A stretch of 64,000 bases of DNA, from positions 3,887,501 through 3,951,500 of the forward strand of contig NZ_JACHNB010000001.1 of NCBI RefSeq assembly GCF_014205225.1, given 5' to 3'. This document shows positions 54,896 to 62,998 of the stretch, in pieces (position 1 is the stretch's first letter; every line of letters begins with the position of its first letter). A program made the translations under genes and the position numbers. This DNA is from Actinoplanes octamycinicus (lineage in GTDB: Bacteria > Actinomycetota > Actinomycetes > Mycobacteriales > Micromonosporaceae). The notes under the pieces were generated by a model. It was not told the DNA's origin and did no database searches. It was given only the letters and a program-made list of their open reading frames with translations.

Positions 54896-55857
54896 GCGAC
54901 GCCGTCGACCTTCAGCCCCTGGGCGTCGAGGACGGTGATCGTGCCGCCCCGGTTGCCCAGGGCGAGCGGGGCGCTGACCGCCACCCGGACCGTGGCGCCG
55001 GCCGCCAGGGTCCCGGTCAGCGGCTGCCTGTTCTTCGCCCGGTCGAGCAGGCTCCAGCCGGTCAGGTCCAGGTCGGACGGTGACGCGTTGAGCAGGGTCA
55101 CCGACTCGGCCTCGGGCGCCGGGCCGACCGGGTTGGCCAGGGCGCCGACGATGCGGGCCAGGTGGTCGGGCTCGCCGGGACCGGGCGTCGGGGCCGGGCC
55201 CGGCTCGGGGATCTCCGGCAGGCGGTGCCCGGTGATGTCGTCGGTGTGCCAGGCCTGCGACTGGAAGGCCAGGAAGATCGCCACCCACGTGCCGGCGAAC
55301 CGGAGCAGCAGACCGCCGTCCTGATAGACGCCGTCGTCACCGGTGAACCGGCCGTCGTTGCCCTGATTCATGTGCACGTCGTGGATGCCGTTGCCGGGCG
55401 AGAAATGGAAGACCTTGTCGGCTTTCGGCTCCGGTCCCCAGGCCTGCCCGAAAACGTAGACCCGGGCCTCCGGATCGCCGAGCGCGCGGCGGACATAATG
55501 ATCCAGGAAATCGCCGAGGTCGTTCTCCGGGCCGGGCTCGGCGGTCGGCACCGGGCGCATGTCCTGCCGCTGGAACAGGTTGCCCCGGATGTAGTCCAGG
55601 GCCGGGCCGCCGGGGCGGCTGTCCAGCTCGGAGAAGCCGTCCGGCAGCGCGGCCAGCAGGTCCAGCACCGGGTGGGCGAAGGCGTCCACGGCCAGATGGA
55701 GCAGCTCCGGCGGGGACTGCTGGGAACGCACGTTGACCGCGGCCCGGTAATCGACGCCGGCCGCCCGCAGATGTATTTGATAATGCGGGGTGTCAGTGGT
55801 TTCGATCTTGCGATCGATGACGGCGGCGCGCAGCACGCCGTATCGTTTGATCGGCAT
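54847..55857 (-). CDS. DUF2278 protein with lamin-tail domain
   Basis: 336-aa protein. DUF2278 occupies about residues 1-215 (MPIKRYGVLR, PHYQIHL, KADKVFHFSPGNGIHDVHMNQGN, DGGLLLRF). After a Pro-rich linker (EPGPAPTPGPGEP) a lamin-tail-like beta-sandwich follows (about 235-336, ESVTLLNASPSDLDLTGW). The two domains are commonly paired in bacterial proteins; function is unknown, though the second may mediate protein or surface binding. No signal peptide. ATG 55857 is clear. Confidence 0.85.
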   Translation of the reverse strand: MPIKRYGVLRAAVIDRKIETTDTPHYQIHLRAAGVDYRAAVNVRSQQSPPELLHLAVDAFAHPVLDLLAALPDGFSELDSRPGGPALDYIRGNLFQRQDMRPVPTAEPGPENDLGDFLDHYVRRALGDPEARVYVFGQAWGPEPKADKVFHFSPGNGIHDVHMNQGNDGRFTGDDGVYQDGGLLLRFAGTWVAIFLAFQSQAWHTDDITGHRLPEIPEPGPAPTPGPGEPDHLARIVGALANPVGPAPEAESVTLLNASPSDLDLTGWSLLDRAKNRQPLTGTLAAGATVRVAVSAPLALGNRGGTITVLDAQGLKVDGVAYTADQGAREGWTIVF

Positions 55858-56029
55858 GCCGGGAAGTCAACTCCGGTCGTTCCACAGTGTCAATCGGCTG
55901 ATCTTTCCATTGCTTTCCGGGTCACCTTCCGGACACTTTGTATTTATTGACAGGCATGCCTTTCCGGCCTTTCTCTCATTAATCTTGTCGGTCGATGGTC
56001 ACCGAGGCGGTGCGGGTCGGGAGGATGGC
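55858..56029. promoter_or_regulatory. AT-rich divergent promoter region
   Basis: About 170 bases with more A and T than elsewhere. TTGACA is at 55947-55952 (plus strand), but no good minus-10 follows at 17 bases. GGGAGG stands just before the next ATG. Both adjacent genes probably start here. Confidence 0.4.
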
Positions 56030-56665
56030 ATGAGCCTGTCGTCGATCGCGGAGGACAGCGCCCTGCGGCTGCGCGGGACGCCCGGCGTCTCGCCGCGGAC
56101 CGCCGCCGCCACCGCGGCCGCGGTCACCGCCGAGCAGATGGCCAAGGGCGCCCCGCCCGACGACGCCAAGATCGCCGGCGAGCTGGCCGCCCGGAGCACC
56201 GCCGGCACCAGCGTCGCCGGGTCGGTCCTGACCCAGCTGGTCAAGTACGTGCCGACCGAGACCATCTCGATCTACCTGGCCGTGCAGGCCGCGCTCGGCA
56301 CGGTCACCGTCCCGCCCGGCGCCCGCGAGTGCGACGCCGACTACACCTCCCGCTGGCTCTGGCTGATCCTGCTCGGCGTGGCCACCGTGCTGCTCACCCT
56401 GGGCCTGGCCTACCGCAGCCAGAAACAGGTCGCGCCGGACGACCGCTTCACGATCCCGCTGGTCGAGCCGGCCGCCGCGGCCGCGGCCTACCTGGTCTGG
56501 TCCCTGTCGCTGCCGACCACGCCGCTGAAGGACTTCTGCTCCTTCGACGCCCAGGCGTGGGGCCCGGTGATCCTGCTGGCCGGGACCACGATCATCGCCA
56601 CCACGGCGTACGTCTTCGGCAAGACGGTCACCTGGCAGAAGGTGCTGCAGGGCGAGGAGCGCTGA
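56030..56665 (+). CDS. Membrane protein of unknown function
   Basis: 211 aa. The first 75 residues are hydrophilic (SLSSIAEDSALRLRGT...), followed by an amphipathic stretch (VLTQLVKYVPTETISIYLAV) and three to four membrane helices (about 115-205). The KYVPTETI and LVWSLSLPTTPL segments recur in hypothetical actinomycete proteins, but I cannot name the family. ATG 56030 has GGGAGG five bases upstream. The motif GTACCGAAAA follows at 56670, just after the stop. Confidence 0.65.
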   Translation: MSLSSIAEDSALRLRGTPGVSPRTAAATAAAVTAEQMAKGAPPDDAKIAGELAARSTAGTSVAGSVLTQLVKYVPTETISIYLAVQAALGTVTVPPGARECDADYTSRWLWLILLGVATVLLTLGLAYRSQKQVAPDDRFTIPLVEPAAAAAAYLVWSLSLPTTPLKDFCSFDAQAWGPVILLAGTTIIATTAYVFGKTVTWQKVLQGEER

Positions 56666-56735
56666 GGGCGTACCGAAAAGGCGCGGAGCGCGCCACCCGC
56701 GGATCCGTGAGTGGCGCGCCCGCCCGGACCGGCGG

Positions 56736-57746
56736 CTATCCGAAGTAGTGGCCGGCGGCGAGGTCGTCGAGCAGGGTCGGGCGGGTCGGCTTCCAGCCGA
56801 GCAGGCGCCGGGTGGCCGCGCTGGAGGCCGGGGCGTCCAGCGCGAACAGCCGGCCGATCCAGCCGAAGTGCTCGTCGATCCGGTCGGCCGGGACCGAGGC
56901 GACCGGCAGGCCCAGGCCGGCGCCGATCGCCTCGGCGATGACCCGGGCCGGGACACCCTCCTCGGCGGTGGCGTGCAGGACCGAGCCGGCCGGGGCGTCC
57001 TCGATCGCCAGGCGGATCAGCTCGGCGGCGTCCCGCACGTGCACGGCGGGCCAGCGGGTGGCGCCGTCCTCGGCGTAACCGGAGACGCCCCGCTGCCGGG
57101 CGGCCGCGACCAGCGCCGCGATGAAACCGTGGTCGCCGGCGCCGTGCACGGTCGGCGCGAACCGCACCACCAGCGGGCGGACCCCCTGGTCGGCGAGGGC
57201 CAGCGCGACCGCGGAGTTGGCGCCGCGCGGGTGCACGCCGGGCGCCGGGCCGTCCGTCTCGACGGCGACCGGGCCGCTCCCGGCGTCCTCGCCCCGGCCG
57301 GTGGCGGCTCCCTCGTCCCGGCCGCTCCCGGCGCCCTCACCGCGGCCGGTGGCGGCTTCCTCGGCTCGGCCGGTGGCGGCTTCCTCAGACCGGCCGGTGG
57401 CGGCCAGGCCGAGGACGCCGGCGGCGATCAGCAACGGACGGCCGGTGCCGGCCAGGCCCGCGCCGAGCGCCTCGATGGCCGCCCGGTCGGTCCGGGCCGC
57501 CTCCGCCATCCGGGAGAAGTCGTGGTTGTAGCCGAGGTGGACGACCCCCTCCGAGTCGGCCGCGGCGGCCCGCAGGCCGTCGAGGTCCTCGATGTCGCCG
57601 TGGACCGGGGTGGCGCCGAGCGCGCCGATCCGGGCGGCCGCGGCGTCCGAGCGGGCCAGGCCGGTGACCTGGTGACCCGCGGTGAGCAGGGCGGTGACGG
57701 TGGCGGAGCCGATCCAGCCGCTGGCGCCGGTGACGAGAACACGCAT
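56736..57746 (-). CDS. NAD(P)-dependent SDR with repeat insertion
   Basis: 336-aa extended-SDR-type protein: Rossmann motif VTGASGWIGSATV at the start, VVHLGYNHDF, and HVRDAAELIRLAIED later. The catalytic Tyr-x-x-x-Lys is not evident, as in atypical SDRs. Between about residues 118 and 158 lies a repeat of GRxEEAAT/GRGEGAGS units encoded by 24-base repeats, inserted after the fourth beta strand. ATG 57746 has GGAGG upstream. It is divergent from the TetR gene, with two operator palindromes between. Confidence 0.8.
   Translation of the reverse strand: MRVLVTGASGWIGSATVTALLTAGHQVTGLARSDAAAARIGALGATPVHGDIEDLDGLRAAAADSEGVVHLGYNHDFSRMAEAARTDRAAIEALGAGLAGTGRPLLIAAGVLGLAATGRSEEAATGRAEEAATGRGEGAGSGRDEGAATGRGEDAGSGPVAVETDGPAPGVHPRGANSAVALALADQGVRPLVVRFAPTVHGAGDHGFIAALVAAARQRGVSGYAEDGATRWPAVHVRDAAELIRLAIEDAPAGSVLHATAEEGVPARVIAEAIGAGLGLPVASVPADRIDEHFGWIGRLFALDAPASSAATRRLLGWKPTRPTLLDDLAAGHYFG
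57272..57391. repeat. 24-bp tandem repeat in the SDR gene
   Basis: Five units of exactly 24 bases start at 57272, 57296, 57320, 57344 and 57368; a partial sixth follows. Two unit types alternate (GGCCGGTGGCGG and GGCCGCTCCCGG). Eight residues per unit, so frame is kept. Confidence 0.9.
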
Positions 57747-57762
57747 GACAGCCTCCGTGGAC

Positions 57763-57785
57763 GTGATGTCACTTGATGACATCAC
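57763..57785. promoter_or_regulatory. Operator A between SDR and TetR genes
   Basis: GTGATGTCA (57763-57771) and TGACATCAC (57777-57785) are perfect nine-base arms separated by five bases. It lies 17 bases upstream of the SDR start. Confidence 0.8.
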
Positions 57786-57795
57786 TGTAGCGCGG

Positions 57796-57818
57796 GTGAT
57801 GTCACGGTGTGACATGAC
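57796..57818. promoter_or_regulatory. Operator B between SDR and TetR genes
   Basis: GTGATGTCA (57796-57804), five bases, then TGACATGAC (57810-57818), one mismatch from operator A. The two sites are offset by 33 bases, about three helical turns. It abuts the minus-10-like TACGAT (57819-57824) of the TetR gene. Confidence 0.78.
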
Positions 57819-57830
57819 TACGATCACGGC

Positions 57831-58439
57831 ATGGTGCGTTGGGAACCCGGATCGGCCGACCGGCTCCGTGAGGCGGCGATGGAGCTGTTCGTCGAGCGGG
57901 GCTACGAGCAGACCACCGTGGCCGAGATCGCCCAGCGGGCCGGGGTGACCGCGCGGACCTTCTTCCGGCACTACGCGGACAAGCGCGAGGTGCTCTTCGG
58001 CGGTTCCGAGACCCTGGAGCGGGCGCTGCTGGGCGCGCTGGAGACGGCGCCGGCCGCGGCGAGCCCGATGGCCGTGGTGGCGGTCGCGCTGGACGCGGCG
58101 GCCGGTCCGCTCGGGCGCGACCACGCCTGGTCCCGGCGCCGTCAGTCAGTCGTCGAGGCCAACGCCGAGCTGCGCGAGCGCGAGCTGATCAAGATGGCCC
58201 GGCTGGGCGGCGCGCTGGCCGGCGGGCTGCGCCGGCGCGGGGTGCCGGACCCGGCGGCGACGCTCGCCGCGGAGGCCGGGATCGTGGTGTTCCGGGTGGC
58301 GTTCGAGCGCTGGGTGGCCGACCCGGAGCCGGCCGGCCTCGGCTCGCTGATGCGCGAGACCCTGGCCGCCCTGCAAGCGGTGACCGCCAGCGAACACCGA
58401 TCCGCCGACCGAGCCGATCGGCCGACCGCCGGCCGCTGA
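57831..58439 (+). CDS. TetR-family regulator
   Basis: 202-aa protein. The helix-turn-helix is at about residues 8-55 (RLREAAMELFVERGYEQT, TVAEIAQRAGVTARTFFRHYADKREVLF). TACGAT lies six bases before the ATG with no ribosome site, so it probably starts on a leaderless message, with operator B directly upstream: binding there would block transcription. It likely represses itself and the divergent SDR. It converges with the response regulator at 58496. Confidence 0.9.
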   Translation: MVRWEPGSADRLREAAMELFVERGYEQTTVAEIAQRAGVTARTFFRHYADKREVLFGGSETLERALLGALETAPAAASPMAVVAVALDAAAGPLGRDHAWSRRRQSVVEANAELRERELIKMARLGGALAGGLRRRGVPDPAATLAAEAGIVVFRVAFERWVADPEPAGLGSLMRETLAALQAVTASEHRSADRADRPTAGR

Positions 58440-58453
58440 CCGCCGGCTGCCGG

Positions 58454-58474
58454 CCCCGCGGCGAGCACGCGGGG
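58454..58474. terminator. Hairpin between convergent genes
   Basis: CCCCGCG (58454-58460) and CGCGGGG (58468-58474) pair around a seven-base loop, in the 56-base space between the convergent TetR and response-regulator genes. Possible shared terminator; no T-run. Confidence 0.45.
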
Positions 58475-58495
58475 GCTGCGCGACCGGCCCGGCGG

Positions 58496-59137
58496 TCAGA
58501 TGCGCAGGAACCGCAACACGGCGAGGACGCGGCGGTGGTCGGCGTCGGTCGGGGGCAGGTCGAGCTTGCTGAGGATGCTGGAGATGTACTTCTCGACGGC
58601 GCTGTGACTGACCTTCAGGGTGTCGACGATGCCGTGGTTGGAGCGGCCCTCCGCCATCAGCCGCAGCACCTCCAGCTCGCGGGGGGTGAGCCGGTCCATC
58701 GGGTCCTGGCGGTGGCGGACCAGCAGCTGCGCGACCACCTCGGGGTCCAGGGCGGTGCCCCCGGCGGCCACCCGGCGCAGGGCCGCGAGGAAGTCGGACA
58801 CGTGGGCGACCCGGTCCTTGAGCAGGTATCCGACGCCGCTGGTCCGCACGGACAGCAGGTCGGTGGCGTACCGCTCCTCGACGTACTGCGACAGCACGAG
58901 GACGGCGACCTCGGGGAACTGGTGCCGGATGACCAGAGCGGCGCGGATGCCCTCGTCGGTGTGGGTGGGCGGCATCCGCACATCGATCAGTGCCAGGTCG
59001 GGACGGTGCTCGGCGACCGCGCGCAGCAACTGCTCGGCGTCCGCCACCGCGTCGACGACGTCGAACCCGCCGTCGGCGAGCAGTTTGGTCAGACCCGCGC
59101 GGAGCAGCACCGAGTCCTCGGCGATCACGATCCGCAC
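58496..59137 (-). CDS. LuxR/NarL-family response regulator
   Basis: 213-aa protein. The receiver has EDSVLLRAGL, the phospho-acceptor in LALIDVRMPP (about Asp50) and Lys in LLKDRV; a GerE-type HTH follows (about 145-205, LTPRELEVLRLMAEGRSN, VSHSAVEKYISSIL). It overlaps its kinase gene by 13 bases. The MPPTHTDEG insertion after the acceptor is typical of this subgroup. Targets unknown. Confidence 0.93.
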   Translation of the reverse strand: MRIVIAEDSVLLRAGLTKLLADGGFDVVDAVADAEQLLRAVAEHRPDLALIDVRMPPTHTDEGIRAALVIRHQFPEVAVLVLSQYVEERYATDLLSVRTSGVGYLLKDRVAHVSDFLAALRRVAAGGTALDPEVVAQLLVRHRQDPMDRLTPRELEVLRLMAEGRSNHGIVDTLKVSHSAVEKYISSILSKLDLPPTDADHRRVLAVLRFLRI

Positions 59138-60336
59138 GGCAGCTCCACGGTGACCGTCGTCGGGCCGCCGGCCGGGCTGTGCACCGCGAACGTCCCGTCG
59201 ACCGACGCGGCGCGCTGAGCGAGCCCGCGCAGCCCCGTGCCGCCGTCGAGGGTGGCGCCGCCGCGGCCGTCGTCGGTGACCACGACGCGGAGCCGGTCGG
59301 CGACACGGTCGACGGTGACCTCGGCCCGGCTCGCGTGGGCGTGCCTGGCGATGTTGGTGAGAGCCTCCGAGACGACGAAGTAGGCGACCGCCTCGACGAC
59401 CGGCGAGCAGCGCCCCGGCACGCTGACGGCCACCCGTACCGGGACCGGTGCCCGGGCCGCGATGCCGGACAGCGCCGCGTCGAGACCACGGTCGTCGAGC
59501 ACCGCCGGGTGCAGGCCGCGGACGAAGTCGCGCAACTCGGCGAGCGCCTGGGTGGCCTCGTCGTGGGCCGCCACGATGGCCTGCCGGGCCGGTGCGGGCA
59601 GGTCGGTGAGGTTGGCCCGGGCCATGCCGAGATTCATCGCCAGCGAGACCAGCCGCTGCTGGGCACCGTCGTGCAGGTCACGCTCGATCCGGCGGCGCTC
59701 GGCGTCGGTGGCGGCGACGACCTCGGCGCGGCTGCGCGACAGCGTCGCCACCCGCACGGACAGCTCCTCGGTGCGGCTCGGCCCGAGCAGCGCCCGGGCC
59801 GCCGCGGTGTCGGCGCGCGCCACCACGCGGGCCACCCACGGCGCGGCGACGAGCGCCGGCACCGCGAGGACCAGGGCGACGGGCTCCGCCCAGGCCAGGA
59901 GCGTCGCTGACCAGCAGCCCGCCACCGCGGCCGCGCCGGACACCCCGATGACCAGGCTGAGCACGTGGTAGCCGGCCTGCCGCCACCACCCGTGGGACGG
60001 CGGGATCTCGACGCCGAGCAGCGCCCGGAACCGCCGGCGCTGCACCGCGGACAGGCCCCGCACCACCCACGGCAGCGCCAGCGTGGCGGTCACGGTGAGC
60101 ACGATGAACAGGATCGTCAGCGCGAGGTCGTCGCCGGAGGCGTACAGCAGGCTCCAGATCGCGCTGTAGCCGGCGCCGACCGGCAACCCGCAGGTCAGCG
60201 CGAAGGCGGCCACGCCGAGCGGCAGCCCGGTCAGCGCGTGCAGGGTGGCACGCCAGGTGCGCGCCGGCCAGAGGGCTCGCAGCACCGTGCGGAGCGCACC
60301 GCCGCGCCGGGGTATCGCCATTTCCACCGAGGTCAC
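59125..60336 (-). CDS. NarL-type sensor histidine kinase
   Basis: 403-aa membrane kinase with about five hydrophobic segments (35-190), a HisKA_3 domain with phospho-accepting His in RRIERDLHDGAQQRLV (about 225) and an HATPase_c domain (about 310-400, DDGRGGAT, GTGLRGLAQRA). The N-terminal region resembles the sensor (DUF4118-like or DUF1707-free) part of kinases without an external loop. It forms a pair with the overlapping regulator. Signal unknown. It diverges from the alpha/beta hydrolase at 60496, across 159 bases. Confidence 0.92.
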   Translation of the reverse strand: MTSVEMAIPRRGGALRTVLRALWPARTWRATLHALTGLPLGVAAFALTCGLPVGAGYSAIWSLLYASGDDLALTILFIVLTVTATLALPWVVRGLSAVQRRRFRALLGVEIPPSHGWWRQAGYHVLSLVIGVSGAAAVAGCWSATLLAWAEPVALVLAVPALVAAPWVARVVARADTAAARALLGPSRTEELSVRVATLSRSRAEVVAATDAERRRIERDLHDGAQQRLVSLAMNLGMARANLTDLPAPARQAIVAAHDEATQALAELRDFVRGLHPAVLDDRGLDAALSGIAARAPVPVRVAVSVPGRCSPVVEAVAYFVVSEALTNIARHAHASRAEVTVDRVADRLRVVVTDDGRGGATLDGGTGLRGLAQRAASVDGTFAVHSPAGGPTTVTVELPCGS

Positions 60337-60495
60337 CGGATCAACCTAGACAGGGCCGCCGGCGCGGGCCATGGTGCCACCCCACCCGCGGGGTGCGGAA
60401 AACCCCACCCCGGACCGGCTGCCCGCCCCACCGACAGCGCGCCCGGATCCGGGCAGGGTGATCACCGTTCACCCCGTCTCCCGAGGAGTCGTACC

Positions 60496-61710
60496 ATGCT
60501 CGGACCCGCCCCGGCCCTCACCCGCCGGTCGCTGCTGTCGGCCGCCGTCCTGACCGCGGGCCTGACCGCCGGCCTCGGCGTCGTCGCCGGCGTGCCGGCC
60601 GCCGCCCGGCCACGATCGGCCGCCCTGGGGTACACGCTGCCCGCTCCGACCGGCCCCGAGCGGCTCGGCACCGTCGCGCTCCACCTGGTCGACCGCACCC
60701 GTACCGATCCGTGGGTGCCCGGCCGGCCGGTTCGCGAAATCATGATCCAGATCTGGTACCCGGCCCGGCACCTTCAGGGCCACCCGGTGGCGCCGTGGCT
60801 GTCGCCGGGCGCGGTGCCCCACTTCGCCGAGATGTTCGGCCTGCCCGCCGAGCGGGTCCGGGCGACGGCCACGCACGGCCGGGACGGCGCACCGGTGCGC
60901 GGCGGCCGTCCGGTCGTGCTCTACTCGCCCGGTCTGGGCGGCGACCGCGGCACCAGCACCGTCCTCGCCGAGGAGCTGGTGAGCCACGGCTACATCGTCG
61001 TCACCATCGACCACACCCACGACGCCAGCGAGGTCGAGTTCCCGGACGGGCGGGTCGAGGTGGCGGCCATCCCGCCGGACATCGACGAGCAGATCATCGC
61101 CCAGGCCGTCGCGGTCCGGGAGGCGGACACCCGGTTCGTCCTCGACCAGCTGGCCGTCGTCAACGCCGGTGGCAACCCCGACGCGGGGAACCGCCGGCTC
61201 CCGGTCGGACTGCGCGGCGCCTTCGACCTGAACCGGGTCGGCATGTTCGGCCACTCCCTCGGTGGCAGCACCGCCGCCGCCACGATGCACCACGACCGGC
61301 GGATCAAGGCCGGGGTCAACCTGGACGGCACTCTCGTCGGCGCGGGCGCCGTCGCCGGCTCCGACCGGCCGTTCCTGCTGCTGAGCAGCGACCACGGCAC
61401 CGACCCGGAGGACCCGACCTGGGACGCGTTCTGGACCAACCAGCGCGGCTGGAAGCGTGAGCTGAGCCTGACCGGCTCGGTGCACGGCTCGTTCAACGAC
61501 GGCCAGGTGCTGTACCCGCAGGCCGCCTCGGAGATCGGCCTCACCGCCGAGCAGCTCGCCGAACTGGTCGGCACCCTGCGCCCGCAGCGTTCCGTCGCCA
61601 TCCAGCGCGACTACCTGCGGGCCTTCTTCGACCAGCACCTGCGGGGCCGGAGCAGCCGGCTGATGTGCGGCGCGGACCCGCGCTATCCGGAGATCCGTTT
61701 CGTCCGGTAG
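60496..61710 (+). CDS. Secreted alpha/beta hydrolase (PAF-AH/lipase-like)
   Basis: 404-aa enzyme. The N-terminus has TRRSLLSAAVL, a twin-Arg-like signal, then a hydrophobic run to about residue 40. Hydrolase core: VVLYSPGLGGDRG (oxyanion region), FGHSLGGSTAA with the nucleophile Ser (about 253), DLDGT-like Asp segment NLDGTLVG and His in TGSVHGSFND (about 333). It resembles platelet-activating-factor acetylhydrolase or streptomycete lipase/esterase proteins. CGAGGAG lies seven bases before the ATG. Confidence 0.85.
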   Translation: MLGPAPALTRRSLLSAAVLTAGLTAGLGVVAGVPAAARPRSAALGYTLPAPTGPERLGTVALHLVDRTRTDPWVPGRPVREIMIQIWYPARHLQGHPVAPWLSPGAVPHFAEMFGLPAERVRATATHGRDGAPVRGGRPVVLYSPGLGGDRGTSTVLAEELVSHGYIVVTIDHTHDASEVEFPDGRVEVAAIPPDIDEQIIAQAVAVREADTRFVLDQLAVVNAGGNPDAGNRRLPVGLRGAFDLNRVGMFGHSLGGSTAAATMHHDRRIKAGVNLDGTLVGAGAVAGSDRPFLLLSSDHGTDPEDPTWDAFWTNQRGWKRELSLTGSVHGSFNDGQVLYPQAASEIGLTAEQLAELVGTLRPQRSVAIQRDYLRAFFDQHLRGRSSRLMCGADPRYPEIRFVR

Positions 61711-61726
61711 CGCCGGTCAGCCGCGC

Positions 61727-61761
61727 GGGGGCGTTCGTCACCGGTACTAGGAGACGCCCCC
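61727..61761. terminator. Hairpin between hydrolase and permease genes
   Basis: GGGGGCGT (61727-61734) and ACGCCCCC (61754-61761) pair around 19 bases. It overlaps the 3' end of the permease gene, which converges with the hydrolase. Shared terminator is plausible. Confidence 0.45.
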
Positions 61762-62985
61762 GACCCGCAGCGCGGCCCAGAGCGCGACCACCGCCACCAC
61801 CAGGCACGCCGGCACGGTCGCCAGGCCCAGCAGGAGGAATTCCGCGGTACGCGGGGCGGCGTCCCGGGCGTGCAGGATCCGCCGCCAGAGCAGCGTGGCG
61901 AGCGAGCCGACGTAGGTCAGGTTCGGTCCCACGTTCACCCCGATCAGCACGGCGAGCAGCAGCCCCGGCGAGTGCGCGGCGGCCGGCAGCAGCACCAGCG
62001 TGGCCGGCAGATTGTTCAGCACGTTGGCCAGCAGCGCGGCCAGCCCGGCCACGGCGAGCAGCCCGGCCAGGTCGGCGTGGCCGGGCACCAGGCCGTCGAT
62101 CCAGTCGCCGAGCCCGTGCGAGCGGACCGCGAGCACCACCACGCCGAGCGCCAGCACGAACGCGCAGAACATCGGGTTGGCCTCGGCGAGCAGCGTGCCG
62201 AGCCGTTCCCGGCCGCGCCGGACCAGCGGGACGGCCAGCGCCACCGCGCCGGCCGCCGCCACCCAGGCCGGCTCCACCCCGAGCGGCTGCAACCCGGCGA
62301 ACCCGGCCAGCGTCGCGGCCAGCACCGTCAGGGCGTAGCGCGGGGCCGGCCCGGGCGGGTCCGGCTGCTCGGCCCGGCCGACCAGGTCGCGGCGGAAGAA
62401 GAACCGGAAGATCAGGTACTCGGCGGCGACCACGGCCAGCCACGGAACGGCCATCAGCGCGGCGAACCCGGCGAAGCTCAGCCCGCTGGCCGCGAACGCC
62501 AGCAGGTTGGTCAGGTTCGACACCGGGAGCAGCAGCGACGCCGAGTTCGCCAGATGCGTGCAGGCGTAGACGTGCGGGCGGGGCGCCACCGCGGCCCGGG
62601 CGGCGACGGTCAGCACCACCGGGGTGAGCAGCACGACGGTGGCGTCCAGGCTGAGGATCGCGGTGGTCACCGCGGCCGCCGCGAAGACCGCGGTGAGCAG
62701 CCGGCGCGGGCGGCCCCGGCCGAACCGGGCGACGACCGCGCCGGCGTACCCGAACACGCCGTGCTGCTCGGCCAGGTAGGCCAGCACCAGCACGGCGGCG
62801 AGGAACAGCACGGTGGGCAGCAGCTCGGCCACCTCGTGCCCGGCCGCCGACGGCGTGACCAGGCCGAAAACGACGCAGAGCAGGGCGGCCGGCACCGCGG
62901 CGGCGGCCTCCGGGAGGCCGCGCGGCCGGGCCACGGCGAAGCCGAGGACCGCACCGAGCAGCGCGAGCGCGACGATCGTGGGCAT
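61747..62985 (-). CDS. ArsB/NhaD-type membrane transporter
   Basis: 412-aa permease with about eleven membrane segments. Helix-breaking motifs typical of the ion transporter superfamily are seen: SLDATVVLLTPVV, HLANSASLLLPVSNLTNLL and LNNLPATLVLLPAAAH with GVNVGPNLTYVGSLATLLW. The family includes arsenite exporters and Na+/H+ antiporters; without ars neighbours (no arsR or arsC) the substrate stays open. ATG 62985 is 14 bases past the stop of the CorC-like gene upstream, so the two probably form one transcript. Confidence 0.85.
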   Translation of the reverse strand: MPTIVALALLGAVLGFAVARPRGLPEAAAAVPAALLCVVFGLVTPSAAGHEVAELLPTVLFLAAVLVLAYLAEQHGVFGYAGAVVARFGRGRPRRLLTAVFAAAAVTTAILSLDATVVLLTPVVLTVAARAAVAPRPHVYACTHLANSASLLLPVSNLTNLLAFAASGLSFAGFAALMAVPWLAVVAAEYLIFRFFFRRDLVGRAEQPDPPGPAPRYALTVLAATLAGFAGLQPLGVEPAWVAAAGAVALAVPLVRRGRERLGTLLAEANPMFCAFVLALGVVVLAVRSHGLGDWIDGLVPGHADLAGLLAVAGLAALLANVLNNLPATLVLLPAAAHSPGLLLAVLIGVNVGPNLTYVGSLATLLWRRILHARDAAPRTAEFLLLGLATVPACLVVAVVALWAALRVGGVS

Positions 62986-62998
62986 CGGGGTGGAACGC

